Position numbers and translations under genes: made by a program. Positions 1 through 9,031 of a DNA stretch of 64,000 nt are shown here, in pieces. The stretch is from JAIBCM01 sp041395165 (GTDB taxonomy: Bacteria; Verrucomicrobiota; Verrucomicrobiia; JADLBR01; JAIBCM01): NCBI GenBank assembly GCA_041395165.1, contig JAWLBA010000001.1, forward strand, positions 1 through 64,000, read 5' to 3'. Within the stretch, counting starts at the first letter, position 1, and each line of letters opens with the position of its first letter. The notes below the pieces were generated by a model. It saw only the letters and a program-made list of their open reading frames with translations. It made no database searches and was not told the DNA's origin.

Positions 1-216
1 AGTGTTGCTTTAACTCCTTCTTGGTTAATCGATTATCATCAAGCGGTTAGTTTATTTCAAGATAAGCAGTTTGCGCGAGCGTTATCCCTTTTTCAACAGG
101 TGCGTGGTCAGTTGGGAGAAGATGTTTTGTGTGATTTATATGAGGCGCGCTGTAAAGATTTGTTGGCCCATGCGCCTTCTGACTCGTGGGAGGCAGTTTT
201 TTTCGTTGATGCTTAG
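1..216 (+). CDS. C-terminal end of a CHASE2/adenylate-guanylate cyclase-type protein (partial)
   Basis: The first 71 codons are open from the window edge and stop at a TAG at 214-216. The peptide contains a YHQAVSLFQDKQFARALSLF helix pair of tetratricopeptide type, followed by LYEARCKDLLAHAPSDSWEA. A TPR-like tail that closes with a 'W..V' segment is what I recall at the C-terminus of CHASE2-domain nucleotide cyclases. In bacteria those genes often neighbour FecR-domain genes, as here. The catalytic and sensor domains lie outside the window, so the family call rests on the tail and the neighbour only. The next gene starts 65 bases downstream and is probably co-transcribed. Confidence 0.55.
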   Translation, partial: SVALTPSWLIDYHQAVSLFQDKQFARALSLFQQVRGQLGEDVLCDLYEARCKDLLAHAPSDSWEAVFFVDA

Positions 217-280
217 TCGTAAGAATTCAGGGATAAGTTCTTGTTTGACCACGGCCTTAAAATGGCTTATTTTTTAGGGT

Positions 281-2062
281 ATGAGGAGAATTATACTACT
301 AGTAGGATCAGCTCTTTTTTTGGCTGATCAGTTTTCATTGGGCTTGGATTTGAACCGCGCTCGTTTTACGGAAGTGGTAAATGAAGTGAATGTTATACCA
401 TCCGGTAGCGGACCGAAGAAACAAGCCGAGGTCAACGATCTTTTTAAGGTGCCCGATATTTTGCAAACCGGTTCTCGCTCTAGGGCTGAGTTGAAGGCTG
501 AGGATGATACGATTACGCGAGTTGGAGCCAATACGATATTTTCCTTTGAACCATCGGGACGAACCATCGAGTTGCAAAAAGGCAGTATTCTGTTTCATTC
601 GCCCAAAGGCAGAGGTGGGGGAACCATTAAAACCAGCGCTGCGACGGCTTCGGTTTTGGGGACAACGATTACGGTGGTAGCAACGGAGGATGGAGGCTTT
701 AAGTTACTTGTTCAAGAGGGTAAAGCACAAGTGAAGTTGCCTAATGGGTTGAATCAGGTTGTTAATGCGGGAGAGTTAGTTTTTATTTTACCGAAGGTGG
801 AACGTATTTCTTCGCCGATTCCTTTTGATTTGGAGAGACAAGCTGAGAACTCAAAATTGTTACAAGGTTTTTCCAAACCCATTGCTTCTCGTGAAAAAAT
901 TGATCGAGCCATCACGCAACAAAATCGTTTGGTAAAGCGAGGTCGAGCACAGAAAACGTCTTTGTTAATCACGAGTATGGATGAACAAGAAAATATGCAG
1001 TTAATTGATAATAACACATTAGCTCAAGCAGGGGAGAATGTTTCGGAAGCTGCTGTGGTTCCTGATGAGGTGGCATCCAAGTTGAATGGTTTAGATGATA
1101 AGCAACAGCAAAGAGAGTTAACGGCTTATTATTTTGGATTAGATGCTGAAATTCAAACTCCTATTTTGGAGAAGGCTCGCGTTGTGAACATGAGAAATGT
1201 GCCTAACTTGATTAAGGACTGGATTAAAGGCGGTGATAATGTGCCCATTGTGATTGGAACGATATCAAAAAAGCGGTTTGCTCATATTTCTAAAAATCTT
1301 TTGTTCTCTGCTGAAGATATTGATGTTAACGAATTTGTTGATGCAGAAAGAGCGCGCGCTTTAAAAGAAAGAAATATACATTCTAGGATTGGTAAAATCA
1401 GCCCAGAAAATCTTTCTTTCTTTTTCTTGGCAAAGGGCAATATTACCTTTGAAGATCTAGTTTCTTTTAAAAATGCGCCTTTAACTTTGCGTGCGATTGC
1501 AGATGGTCAAATTGAAGCCAAGGAAGGCACGACCATTGAAGTAAAAGCAGCCGATTTTAATGCCTTTTATTTGATTTCTTCGGGGATGCAGAAGTACGAT
1601 CATACCATGATAAAAGGGGCTCAGGTTGTAGATATGGTTTCGGATGATGTGATTTGTGTGATTGCCTCTCATTTTCAATCGGAAGATATGTTAAATTTGA
1701 AAGGGGATTCGATTCAAGCTTATGGCAGTAGAATTGTAGCAGGAGGAGCTGATGCAAGAAATATTCTTACGAGTGAACGCATCAATATGTATGCTAAGAA
1801 TGATATTTATTTGCGTTCGGCGACATTAAATGCAAATCAAATTATGATGTCGGCTAGAACGGTGGCGCTTCAAGATGTTAGTTTTTCTTCTGGTTCTTCA
1901 GTTATTTTGAGAAGTGCCAATGGTAAATTGGCTCCCAATCCGAACACAGGGCAAGCCGTAGTGCCTGGCGATGTTAATTTTATTAATAATGTTTTATATG
2001 GTAATGAGCCTGCAGAATTTGCTGTGGGCGATAAGATTAAAATTCAAAAAAGAGATTTTTAA
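281..2062 (+). CDS. FecR-domain protein, secreted or periplasmic, 593 aa
   Basis: The N-terminus MRRIILLVGSALFLADQFSLG is a signal peptide. Residues about 45-165 form a FecR domain: a 'ILQTGSRSRAEL' segment, 'TRVGANTIFSF', 'KGRGGGTIKTSAATASVLGT', then 'VNAGELVFI'. FecR domains sense or transmit signals at the envelope, but here there is no iron-uptake or sigma-factor neighbour. The remaining 400 residues are long and unrecognised. They include 'INMYAKNDIYLRSATLNANQ', which resembles beta-helix surface proteins. A paralogue with about two-thirds identity by eye over the FecR domain lies at 38354-39263, where it is frameshifted. The cyclase-type tail just upstream suggests a shared operon and an envelope signalling role (inference). 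Confidence 0.8.
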   Translation: MRRIILLVGSALFLADQFSLGLDLNRARFTEVVNEVNVIPSGSGPKKQAEVNDLFKVPDILQTGSRSRAELKAEDDTITRVGANTIFSFEPSGRTIELQKGSILFHSPKGRGGGTIKTSAATASVLGTTITVVATEDGGFKLLVQEGKAQVKLPNGLNQVVNAGELVFILPKVERISSPIPFDLERQAENSKLLQGFSKPIASREKIDRAITQQNRLVKRGRAQKTSLLITSMDEQENMQLIDNNTLAQAGENVSEAAVVPDEVASKLNGLDDKQQQRELTAYYFGLDAEIQTPILEKARVVNMRNVPNLIKDWIKGGDNVPIVIGTISKKRFAHISKNLLFSAEDIDVNEFVDAERARALKERNIHSRIGKISPENLSFFFLAKGNITFEDLVSFKNAPLTLRAIADGQIEAKEGTTIEVKAADFNAFYLISSGMQKYDHTMIKGAQVVDMVSDDVICVIASHFQSEDMLNLKGDSIQAYGSRIVAGGADARNILTSERINMYAKNDIYLRSATLNANQIMMSARTVALQDVSFSSGSSVILRSANGKLAPNPNTGQAVVPGDVNFINNVLYGNEPAEFAVGDKIKIQKRDF

Positions 2063-2111
2063 ATCCCGGCTTGTTTTTCGTAGGATTTACTCAATAATCC
2101 CTTTGTTTTTT

Positions 2112-2183
2112 GGGCAGTTAGCTTAGCGGTAGAGCACCTCGTTTACACCGAGGGGGTCGGGGGTTCGAACCCCTCACTGCCCA
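2112..2183 (+). tRNA. tRNA-Val (anticodon UAC)
   Basis: A complete cloverleaf can be drawn. The acceptor stem is GGGCAGT paired with ACTGCCC (2112-2118 with 2176-2182). The D arm contains AGCGGTAGAGC. The anticodon stem CCTCG/CGAGG (2137-2141/2149-2153) encloses the loop TTTACAC, which places UAC at positions 34-36. The T arm has loop TTCGAAC at 2164-2170. The discriminator is A at 2183, and the 3' CCA is not encoded. It sits in the 224-base gap between the FecR gene and the flavin reductase gene. Confidence 0.96.
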
Positions 2184-2289
2184 TGTTTATCTAGTAACTG
2201 ATGGCGCGGTTATTACTTACTTTCCAGAATAAGCCTTAACTTTTTTAATTTGGCTTGTCGATTGGTGCGAAAATTAGCAAGTTAGTGTG

Positions 2290-2829
2290 ATGTTAACCTT
2301 AATTGCAGGAACGAATCGTCCAGAAAGCAACACGCGTCGTGTGACAAAAGCTGTGGAGAGGATTTACACGGAGGAAAATGCCGAATTTGAAGTATTGGAT
2401 TTAGCCCAGTTGCCGTCTGAAATTTTTTCGCCGCTTTCTTATGCGGAAAAACCCAAAGCGTTTGAGCATTTTTCGAAAACAATTTTAAATTCGAAAGGTC
2501 TCGTGATTGTTACTCCGGAATATAACGGAAGTGTACCGGGCATTTTGAAATATTTTATTGATATGTTAAAGTTTCCGGAAAGTTTTGAGCAAAAGCCGGT
2601 TTGCTTTATTGGTTTGGCAGCTGGTATGTGGGGTGCGCTTCGGCCAGTAGAACAGTTGGAGCTTATTTTTGGTTATCGAAATGCGTTGATTTATCCGGAT
2701 CGAGTTTTTATGCCGCGTATTAATGATCTCTTGGATGCAAAAGGTAAGTTTAAAGATGAAGAAATGCCTAATCGTTTGCGAACGCAAGCGAGGGGATTTA
2801 TTGAGTTTGTAAGGAAATTAAAGGGTTAG
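2290..2829 (+). CDS. NAD(P)H-dependent FMN reductase family protein
   Basis: A 179-residue flavodoxin-like fold protein of the NADPH-dependent FMN reductase family. The FMN-phosphate loop is at the N-terminus (LIAGTNRPESNTRRV) and the family motif TPEYNGSVPGILKYFID is near residue 75-90. Such enzymes reduce FMN, quinones or azo compounds with NAD(P)H in the cytoplasm; the substrate cannot be read from sequence. A GTG lies one codon upstream of the ATG at 2290, and either could initiate. The gene converges with pyk, leaving 33 bases between their stops. Confidence 0.85.
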   Translation: MLTLIAGTNRPESNTRRVTKAVERIYTEENAEFEVLDLAQLPSEIFSPLSYAEKPKAFEHFSKTILNSKGLVIVTPEYNGSVPGILKYFIDMLKFPESFEQKPVCFIGLAAGMWGALRPVEQLELIFGYRNALIYPDRVFMPRINDLLDAKGKFKDEEMPNRLRTQARGFIEFVRKLKG

Positions 2830-2862
2830 CTGTGGAGAACGATTAGCTTTTTTAGTTCATAG

Positions 2863-4269
2863 CTAGTTTAAAGTATGCAGTTGAACGGAGCTAATGACTT
2901 CTTCGCCAGCTAAAATATCAGAAATTACTACGAGTTTTGAACCAAGCGGTAGATTTTGGTGTTTCTTGAGCCACTCAAGAGCGATGGCGATGGTGTCTTC
3001 CAATTTTTCGGGAAAAGTTAGATGAATCGGGATGACACCGTAGTAAAGACAGAGTCGGTGCATGAGTTTTTCGTCAGGTGTGAAAGCAAAAATAGGGGTA
3101 TAACGAGGGCGCAGGGCAGAGGCGATAGAGGCGATGCGTCCTCCACGTGTGAAAACCACTAAGGCGTCAGCGCGTAGATTGTTAGCGAGATGAATTGCCG
3201 AATTAACAACGGATTCGCGGGGTTGGCTCAGATGGATGGCATCGGCGAAATTAGCGCCGCCGCTGATTTCTGTTCTGTGTGCGATGCGATCCATAACTTC
3301 GATGCATTTTTTGGGGTAGCGCCCGACCGAAGTTTCGCCGGATAGCATGATGGCATCAGCTTGCTCGTAAACGGCGTTGGCAACATCGGTGACTTCAGCG
3401 CGTGTGGGTAGAGGATTTTGAATCATGCTTTCTAGCATATGAGTAGCCACGATGACGGGTTTCATGGTTTGAATGCTTTTTTTGACGATGCGACGTTGGA
3501 TTACGGGCAGTTCTTCGTAGGGACATTCGATTCCTAGGTCACCACGCGCGACCATAATGGCATCGGCAGCTTCCAAAATACTGTCGAGGTTGGAGATAGC
3601 GGATTGATCTTCTATTTTCGCTACGATGCGAATGGGATGAGAAGTTTTTGAAGTGAGAAGGTTTCGAAGCTGTAAGATGTCGTTGGCTTCACGAACAAAA
3701 GAGAGTGCGACAAAATCGAATTGGAGATCAACGGCAATTTGAACATCGGCAATATCTTTTTCGGTGAGAGCAGGCAGGTTGATGTGAACGCCGGGTAGAT
3801 TAATGTGTCGACGACTGGTGAGTGTGCCTGGGGTTAATACTTCGCAACGCAGTCGATTGGTTTCTTTGGATAGAACTTTCATGTGAATGACGCCGTTATC
3901 AACTAGCACTACGTCACCAATTCGAATGTCGTTAACTAAATTATCATAATTCACGTCAACCGATCGTTCTTCGGGACTGGTTTCCCCGCGAACGGTAAAA
4001 GTAAAGATATCGCCGACTTTGAGATGAAGGTTTGTGGCAAGGTCTCCGGTGCGAATGGCGGGGCCTTGAGTGTCGAGAAGAAGGCCAACAGGGCGATTTA
4101 GCTTTTCGCTGGCTTGGCGAACATCGTTAGCAACTTTTTTTACCCAATCATGTTGGGCGTGGGACATGTTGAAGCGAAAAAGGTTAACTCCGCTTTGGAT
4201 GAGCTGAGTTAAGATTTCAGGAGTGTCTGTAGCAGGGCCAAGGGTGGCTATAATTTTAGTTCTACGCAT
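2863..4269 (-). CDS. pyk: Pyruvate kinase
   Basis: Full-length 468-residue enzyme converting phosphoenolpyruvate and ADP to pyruvate and ATP at the end of glycolysis. It opens with RRTKIIATLGPAT and 'RFNMSHA', typical of the barrel start. The active-site signature KIEDQSAISNLDSILEAADA is followed by IMVARGDLGIE, and the conserved MLSGETSVGRYP is present. The C-terminal allosteric domain (GGRIASIASALRPRYTPIFA) is intact. It is the most downstream gene of a minus-strand run beginning with the coaD remnant and including plsX and fabH, although the spacing to the PilZ-like gene (48 bases) allows a separate promoter. Confidence 0.97.
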   Translation of the reverse strand: MRRTKIIATLGPATDTPEILTQLIQSGVNLFRFNMSHAQHDWVKKVANDVRQASEKLNRPVGLLLDTQGPAIRTGDLATNLHLKVGDIFTFTVRGETSPEERSVDVNYDNLVNDIRIGDVVLVDNGVIHMKVLSKETNRLRCEVLTPGTLTSRRHINLPGVHINLPALTEKDIADVQIAVDLQFDFVALSFVREANDILQLRNLLTSKTSHPIRIVAKIEDQSAISNLDSILEAADAIMVARGDLGIECPYEELPVIQRRIVKKSIQTMKPVIVATHMLESMIQNPLPTRAEVTDVANAVYEQADAIMLSGETSVGRYPKKCIEVMDRIAHRTEISGGANFADAIHLSQPRESVVNSAIHLANNLRADALVVFTRGGRIASIASALRPRYTPIFAFTPDEKLMHRLCLYYGVIPIHLTFPEKLEDTIAIALEWLKKHQNLPLGSKLVVISDILAGEEVISSVQLHTLN

Positions 4270-4317
4270 GATTTTTTAAGAGAATTCTTTCTCTTGTGGC
4301 GTAGAAACAAAATGAAA

Positions 4318-4710
4318 TCAAGACTGCAAGTTAGTCATGGCAGTTTTTAGCTCTTGGTAAAGCTGATTACGCTGCTGCCAAAAGCTCAGGTTGAGCTTTG
4401 GCAGAAGTGATGTAACGTGAGGCGATTTTGATATTTTTCTGTAAGGCTGGTGATTGCTCATGAAAAAGAGCGTGATATCAAAAACTGGATCGATGTCATT
4501 TTTTTGACAACCGACGACAATGCCTTTCAAGTCAACTCGCTCCTTGGGAAGCTCTACCGTAACAACAACTTCGGAATAGAGGTTGAATGGGCAGTGACTT
4601 GCGAAACAGATGCCTTTAGAATCGAGAATGAAATCTCGATAATCCAAAGTAATTTCATTGGCAAAGTTTAAACCATCATGCTGAGAATAACCATCTTGTG
4701 TTAGCGTCAT
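4318..4710 (-). CDS. Small PilZ-like hypothetical protein
   Basis: 130 residues without signal peptide or membrane segment. The middle 'DSKGICFASHCPFNLYSEVV' followed by 'VTVELP..RVDLKGIVVGCQ' has the strand pattern of a PilZ beta-barrel. The canonical RxxxR c-di-GMP-binding motif is not evident, so if it is PilZ it is a degenerate, probably non-binding member. A TTGACA element with AT-rich sequence lies upstream (around 4750), so it may have its own promoter. The fold assignment is inference from pattern only; it could simply be a lineage-specific protein. Confidence 0.5.
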   Translation of the reverse strand: MTLTQDGYSQHDGLNFANEITLDYRDFILDSKGICFASHCPFNLYSEVVVTVELPKERVDLKGIVVGCQKNDIDPVFDITLFFMSNHQPYRKISKSPHVTSLLPKLNLSFWQQRNQLYQELKTAMTNLQS

Positions 4711-4804
4711 AATAGGATAATTTTAATTATAAGAAAAACTATCCATAATTGTCCACTTGTCAAATGAAAAAAATGTAATTTTTAAAAATTTTTCTAAATT
4801 AACT

Positions 4805-5803
4805 CTAAATAGACAAAATTGTGCATGCCCAAGTCAGGCCACCACCAAAGGCAATGAGAAGCATTTTATCATCTTTTTTGAATTTTTTCATAGGTAAAAT
4901 CTGGTCTAAAGCTAAAGGAATGCTTGCTGATGAGGTGTTTCCATAATATTGAATATTAATATGAAATTTTTCTATTGGCAGATTAAGTTTTTCTGCAATG
5001 GCTTGGATAATTCTGATATTGGCTTGGTGCGGGATGACATATGAAATATCCGATAGGTTTAAATTAGCTTTTGTTAAAGTGGTTTTGATTGCTTCGGCCA
5101 TAGTATTGATGGCGATTTTGAAAACTTCTCGACCGCTCATTTGCATATAGTTGAGACCTTGTTCTAAAGTTTCCACGGTGGTCGGACAAGCGGTTCCTCC
5201 GGCTGGAAGTTTAAGAATTTCGCTTTGTCTGCCGTCAGACCAGAGTTGGTTGATGAGGATGTTTGCAAAGCCAGGCCGATCTTGAAGTACGACTGCTCCT
5301 GCGGCATCGCCAAAAAGGACGCAGGTGTTACGATCTTTCCAGTTGGTAATGGAAGAAAGTTTTTCCGAACCAACGATCAGTATGGTGCGGTAGGCTTGGG
5401 TTTGAATAAATTGCTGGGCGATTGCCAAGCAATAAAGAAAGCCAGAACAAGCAGCAGTAATATCAAAGGCTGCAGCACGTGTAGCGCCGATTTTTTTTTG
5501 GATCCAACAGGCGGTTGAAGGGAAAGGCATATCGGGAGTGGCCGTGGCGACAATAATAAGATCGATTTCTTCCGGTTTGATGTTTGCTTTTTCCATGGCG
5601 CGTTGTGCGGCGATGGCGCCCATGTCGGAGGTGCATTCGTCAGGTTCGGCAATATGACGCTCTTGAATACCGGTGCGCTCGAGGATCCAGGCATTGGTGG
5701 TGTCGACCATTTTTTCCAAATCAAAATTGGTTAAAACTTTTTTAGGCGCGTAGGATCCGAAACCTGTAATGGAAGCGGTTGGTAAAGAGGATGCAGTATT
5801 CAT
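4805..5803 (-). CDS. fabH: Beta-ketoacyl-ACP synthase III
   Basis: 332 residues. The enzyme condenses acetyl-CoA with malonyl-ACP to start type II fatty acid synthesis. The catalytic triad is visible: Cys119 in ITAACSGFLY, His259 in VIPHQANIR, and Asn289 in YYGNTSSASIP. The Gly-rich C-terminal AFGGGLTWA is also typical. The start codon overlaps the stop of plsX by 4 bases (ATGA), showing translational coupling within the coaD-DUF177-rpmF-plsX-fabH run. Confidence 0.97.
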   Translation of the reverse strand: MNTASSLPTASITGFGSYAPKKVLTNFDLEKMVDTTNAWILERTGIQERHIAEPDECTSDMGAIAAQRAMEKANIKPEEIDLIIVATATPDMPFPSTACWIQKKIGATRAAAFDITAACSGFLYCLAIAQQFIQTQAYRTILIVGSEKLSSITNWKDRNTCVLFGDAAGAVVLQDRPGFANILINQLWSDGRQSEILKLPAGGTACPTTVETLEQGLNYMQMSGREVFKIAINTMAEAIKTTLTKANLNLSDISYVIPHQANIRIIQAIAEKLNLPIEKFHINIQYYGNTSSASIPLALDQILPMKKFKKDDKMLLIAFGGGLTWACTILSI

Positions 5804-6810
5804 GAAAAAAGTGGAGCCGCTTGGGCAATGGCTTGAATGATGTGAGGGTTAAGATTTTGCTGAATGGATTCGGTAGCAACACGGATAGCGTTTTCAATCG
5901 CACGCGGCGTGGAGCTGCCGTGGGCAATGATGCAGATGCCGTTGACGCCTAAAAGCGGTGAGCCTCCGAATTCTTCGTAATTTGTTTTCTTTTTTATGGT
6001 TTTAAAGGCGTTTTGTGCCATGAGTGCGCCAAATTTTCGAATGGGCGATTTCATGAGTTCATGTTTTAGCCAGTGCAACATGGCGCTGGCAATGCTTTCA
6101 CAAGTTTTCAATACGACGTTGCCTACAAAACCGTCAGTGACGACGACTTCGACAGGATTTTCGAACAAATCGTGGCCTTCGATGTTGCCGCGAAAATTGA
6201 TTGGTAGTGAATTGAGCAGTTTAAAAGTTTCTTTGGTGAGTTCGTTGCCTTTTGCGGCTTCAGTGCCAATGCTCATGAGTCCCACGCTTGGATTGGGAAA
6301 TCCCAGCACGTGTTTGGAATAAAGGGAGCCCATGATGGCATATTGGCCGAGATGAATGGGTTTAGCATCGATGTTAGCGCCGGCATCGATAAGAACGAAA
6401 AGATTGGTTTCTGTAGGCATGACGGCAGCGATTCCGGGACGCTCTACGCCGGGCAGGGTGCGCAGTTTAATAGTCGTAGCGGCGACAGCTGCACCGGTGT
6501 GTCCTGCGGAAACGACTGCGTCGGCTTGTCCTTTGGCTACGAGTTCCACAGCGCGACTGATTGAGGAATCTTTTTTTCTTCGAACCGCGTCGATAGCAGA
6601 ATCGTTCATGGCTACGACCTGTGTGGTATGGATGAATTGTATGGGATCAGGGATTTTTCCGTGTTTTTGAACTTCGTTTCGAAGTTGTGTTTCATCGCCG
6701 ACCAAGTAAAGCGTTTCGATAGCGGGAAATCTTTTTAATGCAGCTAAAGCGCCCAAAACCGGATTTTGAGGGGCAAAATCGCCGCCCATTCCATCGAGGG
6801 CTATTTTCAT
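5800..6810 (-). CDS. plsX: Phosphate acyltransferase PlsX
   Basis: 336 residues. PlsX converts acyl-ACP to acyl-phosphate, the donor for PlsY in phospholipid synthesis. Diagnostic segments are the N-terminal MKIALDGMGGDFAPQNPV, the SAGHTGA motif, and the GANID and GFVGNVVLKT stretches. The length is normal. The gene is linked to rpmF and DUF177 upstream and fabH downstream, the classic bacterial arrangement that couples lipid synthesis with ribosomal protein L32. Confidence 0.97.
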   Translation of the reverse strand: MKIALDGMGGDFAPQNPVLGALAALKRFPAIETLYLVGDETQLRNEVQKHGKIPDPIQFIHTTQVVAMNDSAIDAVRRKKDSSISRAVELVAKGQADAVVSAGHTGAAVAATTIKLRTLPGVERPGIAAVMPTETNLFVLIDAGANIDAKPIHLGQYAIMGSLYSKHVLGFPNPSVGLMSIGTEAAKGNELTKETFKLLNSLPINFRGNIEGHDLFENPVEVVVTDGFVGNVVLKTCESIASAMLHWLKHELMKSPIRKFGALMAQNAFKTIKKKTNYEEFGGSPLLGVNGICIIAHGSSTPRAIENAIRVATESIQQNLNPHIIQAIAQAAPLFS

Positions 6811-6832
6811 GGGTGGGAGATTAGTTTTCAGG

Positions 6833-7015
6833 TTAAGCTGCTTCGACAGTCAAAACCTGGCGTCCCGCGTAATAGCCGCAGGAAGGGCAGGCATGATGAG
6901 GCAGAGTACGACTACCGCATTGTGAGCAAGTAACTAATTTTGGAGCATGCCAACGGATGGCTGCTTTGTGACTGCGCATGCGAGCTTTGGATCGTCTACG
7001 TTTTGGAACTCCCAT
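6833..7015 (-). CDS. rpmF: 50S ribosomal protein L32
   Basis: 60 residues. It begins MGVPKRRRSKARMRSHKA, typical of bL32, and contains a CxxC...CxxC zinc ribbon (CSQCG and CPSCG) joined by RTLPHHA. It belongs to the large ribosomal subunit. It lies between DUF177 (7-base gap) and plsX (22-base gap) in the conserved order. Confidence 0.97.
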   Translation of the reverse strand: MGVPKRRRSKARMRSHKAAIRWHAPKLVTCSQCGSRTLPHHACPSCGYYAGRQVLTVEAA

Positions 7016-7022
7016 AACTTTC

Positions 7023-7514
7023 CTAATCTTTCTTCTTTAATTTATCCAGTTTCGACCATTCGTTGTTTAAGGGAGGCGAGGCTTTGGTCGATTGCCACAC
7101 CGCTTTCCAATTTTTACCGGTAATTGGACAACGGCCTTCTGCATCCAACTCACATTTGGGGTAGGATGGAATGGCAAGGAGAATGTCTTCCTTAAGAAAA
7201 TCCGTCAAGTCGATTGTATCCTGCTTTTTCGGTGCCAGTACCGTAAAATCGTTGATTTTTAAATCGATGGGAAGATCCGCCAGGCATCGTGAGCAAGCCG
7301 AATGACCGGAAAGTTGTAAACTGCCTTGCACTAAAATTTCTTCTTTTTCTAAGCTTACGTTTAAATAGTAGGATAAAGGAGTTGTGGGATGAAACTCAGG
7401 AATTTCGAGAAAATCAGAGTTGAGCTGACCTTCGACCACATCGCCTGATTGCAAATAATGCAAATGCAAAACTAAGACATGTGGCAAAGAAGCAGAAGAG
7501 GATGAAGCTTTCAC
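7023..7514 (-). CDS. DUF177 (YceD-type) protein
   Basis: 163 residues, apparently starting at GTG (7512-7514). The DUF177 hallmark is a mid-protein cysteine pair, CSRCL, followed by an acidic segment and a late CxxxxxGxCP, here CELDAEGRCPITGKNW. YceD proteins are encoded before rpmF in most bacteria; in plants and E. coli they are linked to 23S rRNA accumulation. The 12-base gap to the end of the coaD remnant suggests one transcript. Confidence 0.9.
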   Translation of the reverse strand: MKASSSSASLPHVLVLHLHYLQSGDVVEGQLNSDFLEIPEFHPTTPLSYYLNVSLEKEEILVQGSLQLSGHSACSRCLADLPIDLKINDFTVLAPKKQDTIDLTDFLKEDILLAIPSYPKCELDAEGRCPITGKNWKAVWQSTKASPPLNNEWSKLDKLKKKD

Positions 7515-7526
7515 GGTTCATTATTA

Positions 7527-8035
7527 TTATAAATTAAATTTCGCTTTTAAACAACGTTCTACATTTTTAGGTATGCTGTGAAGAAATATCGCCTCCAAGC
7601 TTAGCAGTTTCTTTAATAAGCGAGGAGCTAATGCAAATAAAATTATCTTTTGGGGTCAAAAAAAACGGTTTCAATATCGGGAGCGAGTTTACGATTCAAA
7701 AGTGCTAGCTGAAATTCAAATTCAAAATCTGCCACCGCTCGTAAGCCTCGCACAATAGCATGGGCCTGACGCGATTTCTCGCAAAATTGACTAATAATCC
7801 TTCAAACGTGGCCACCTCTACTCGATTACCCAAACTGGCCACAGCCTCCAGAGCCATCGCTTTGCGTTCCTCCAAAGTAAAAAGCGGTTTTGGGTTCATT
7901 CGGAGCAATGGCAAAGATAACCTTTTGAAACAAATGCAGCGCACGCTCTAAAACGTCCAAATGCCCATTAGTAATGGGATCAAAGCTGCCTGGATAAATG
8001 GCGATGGAAGAGGAAGGTTTCACAAAGTTAATCAA
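7527..8035 (-). pseudogene. coaD: Phosphopantetheine adenylyltransferase, broken by four apparent indels
   Basis: CoaD adenylylates 4'-phosphopantetheine in the penultimate step of CoA synthesis. Pieces in three frames together give the whole protein: IAIYPGSFDPITNGHLDV, then LFTLEERKAMALEAVASLGN, then 'VRGLRAVADFEFEFQLALLN' and finally 'ISSSLIKETAKLGGD' with a normal C-terminus ending at 7527. Frame changes map to a T run at 7888-7891 (one base too many), an A run at 7783-7786 (one too few), an A8 run at 7658-7665 (one too many), and a site near 7573-7581. Catalytic parts (the TNGH and ISSS motifs) are all still encoded. The gene is essential in free-living bacteria, so either another copy exists, CoA precursors are imported, or the sequence is locally wrong. 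The likely start is TTG at 8035 or GTG at 8023. Confidence 0.9.
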
Positions 8036-8174
8036 TAGTTTTGTGAGATAAGCTACAGAAACTAAGAAGAAAGGACAAGTTCTTAGCCCATCGATTTATA
8101 GCTTATTAACTAAATAAGTTTTAGGTTTTATGTAACTGGCTCGGCAGATTTGAGGGCTTTTAGCTACACTTAAG

Positions 8175-8848
8175 TTACATTCCCAACCAAGCACTCGGGT
8201 TGCGAACAGATTTTTCTGCTTCTTGATGTAGTGTGTTAAAAACTTTATCTAATTTTTCGGTCTTAGGTTCTCCCAAAATGACAGATTCGATAGGACCGGT
8301 AGTTAAGATATCAACGGCTTCTACACCAGCCCAAGCCACATCACTTACGGTTAGACCCGCTACAGCGCCGCCTAATGCCGCTAGCTTTTGGTAGCATCGC
8401 CAAATCTTGTTTCGGCTTTACTCACATCTTCGAAATGGCCATCTTTCAAAAGAGCTTCATCGACATCGGCTCTTAATCCCTCTTCATATTGGCGAGTTAA
8501 AACCGCCTTTCTTGTCTCTAAAACATCTTTATTTAACTGCAAAGCTTCTTGAGCTTCTTTAATTGCTAAATCTGATCCGCCTTCCATCTGGAGTTTTCGC
8601 AGCTTTTCCTCAGCTTCTTGAACGGCCTGATAATAATTTCCATTACAAAGCACTTCATCAACTCTTGCGGGTATGGCTTGCCGAAACTCGCGAGTTAAAA
8701 CCTCTTTTCTAGTTTTCAAAACATCTTTAGCTAAATCCAAAGCTTCTCCAGCAGCTTTAACTTCGGCTTTAGCAGTAGTTTTTGCCGCGAGTATTGCTGC
8801 TTCATCACTTAAACGCAAAGCTCTACGCAGCCAACGACCTAAACCCAT
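8175..8848 (-). pseudogene. Helical C-terminal-motif family, member A (TTGPIE type), one frameshift
   Basis: The open frame starts MGLGRWLRRALRLSDEA and contains two near-identical helical units ('DLAKDVLKTRKEVLTREF' and 'QLNKDVLETRKAVLTRQY'). It then stops early at 8381. The other frame continues without gap: 'VEAVDILTTGPIESVILGEP', KTEKLDKVF and a final WLGM, ending at 8175. This matches the C-terminus of member E (DVLTTGPIERRLLGTPKTEK). One extra base in the T run at 8386-8389 would restore a single protein of about 224 residues. There is no signal peptide and no recognised domain. A TTGACA box lies on the minus strand at 8921-8926. Function unknown. Confidence 0.7.
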
Positions 8849-9031
8849 AATAAACTCCAGTTATCATCAATTAAGAAATTTTTTTATTTATTTAATGAAT
8901 GAACAATAAGAATAGCATATTGTCAAATTTAAGTTTTGCAATAATGCGGATCAAAACTGTTAGGATAATTAGGTTAGATTAACGAATTCCGAAAGGGAAA
9001 TGTTGCTGGAAATTAGCTACTGGGGAAGTAT

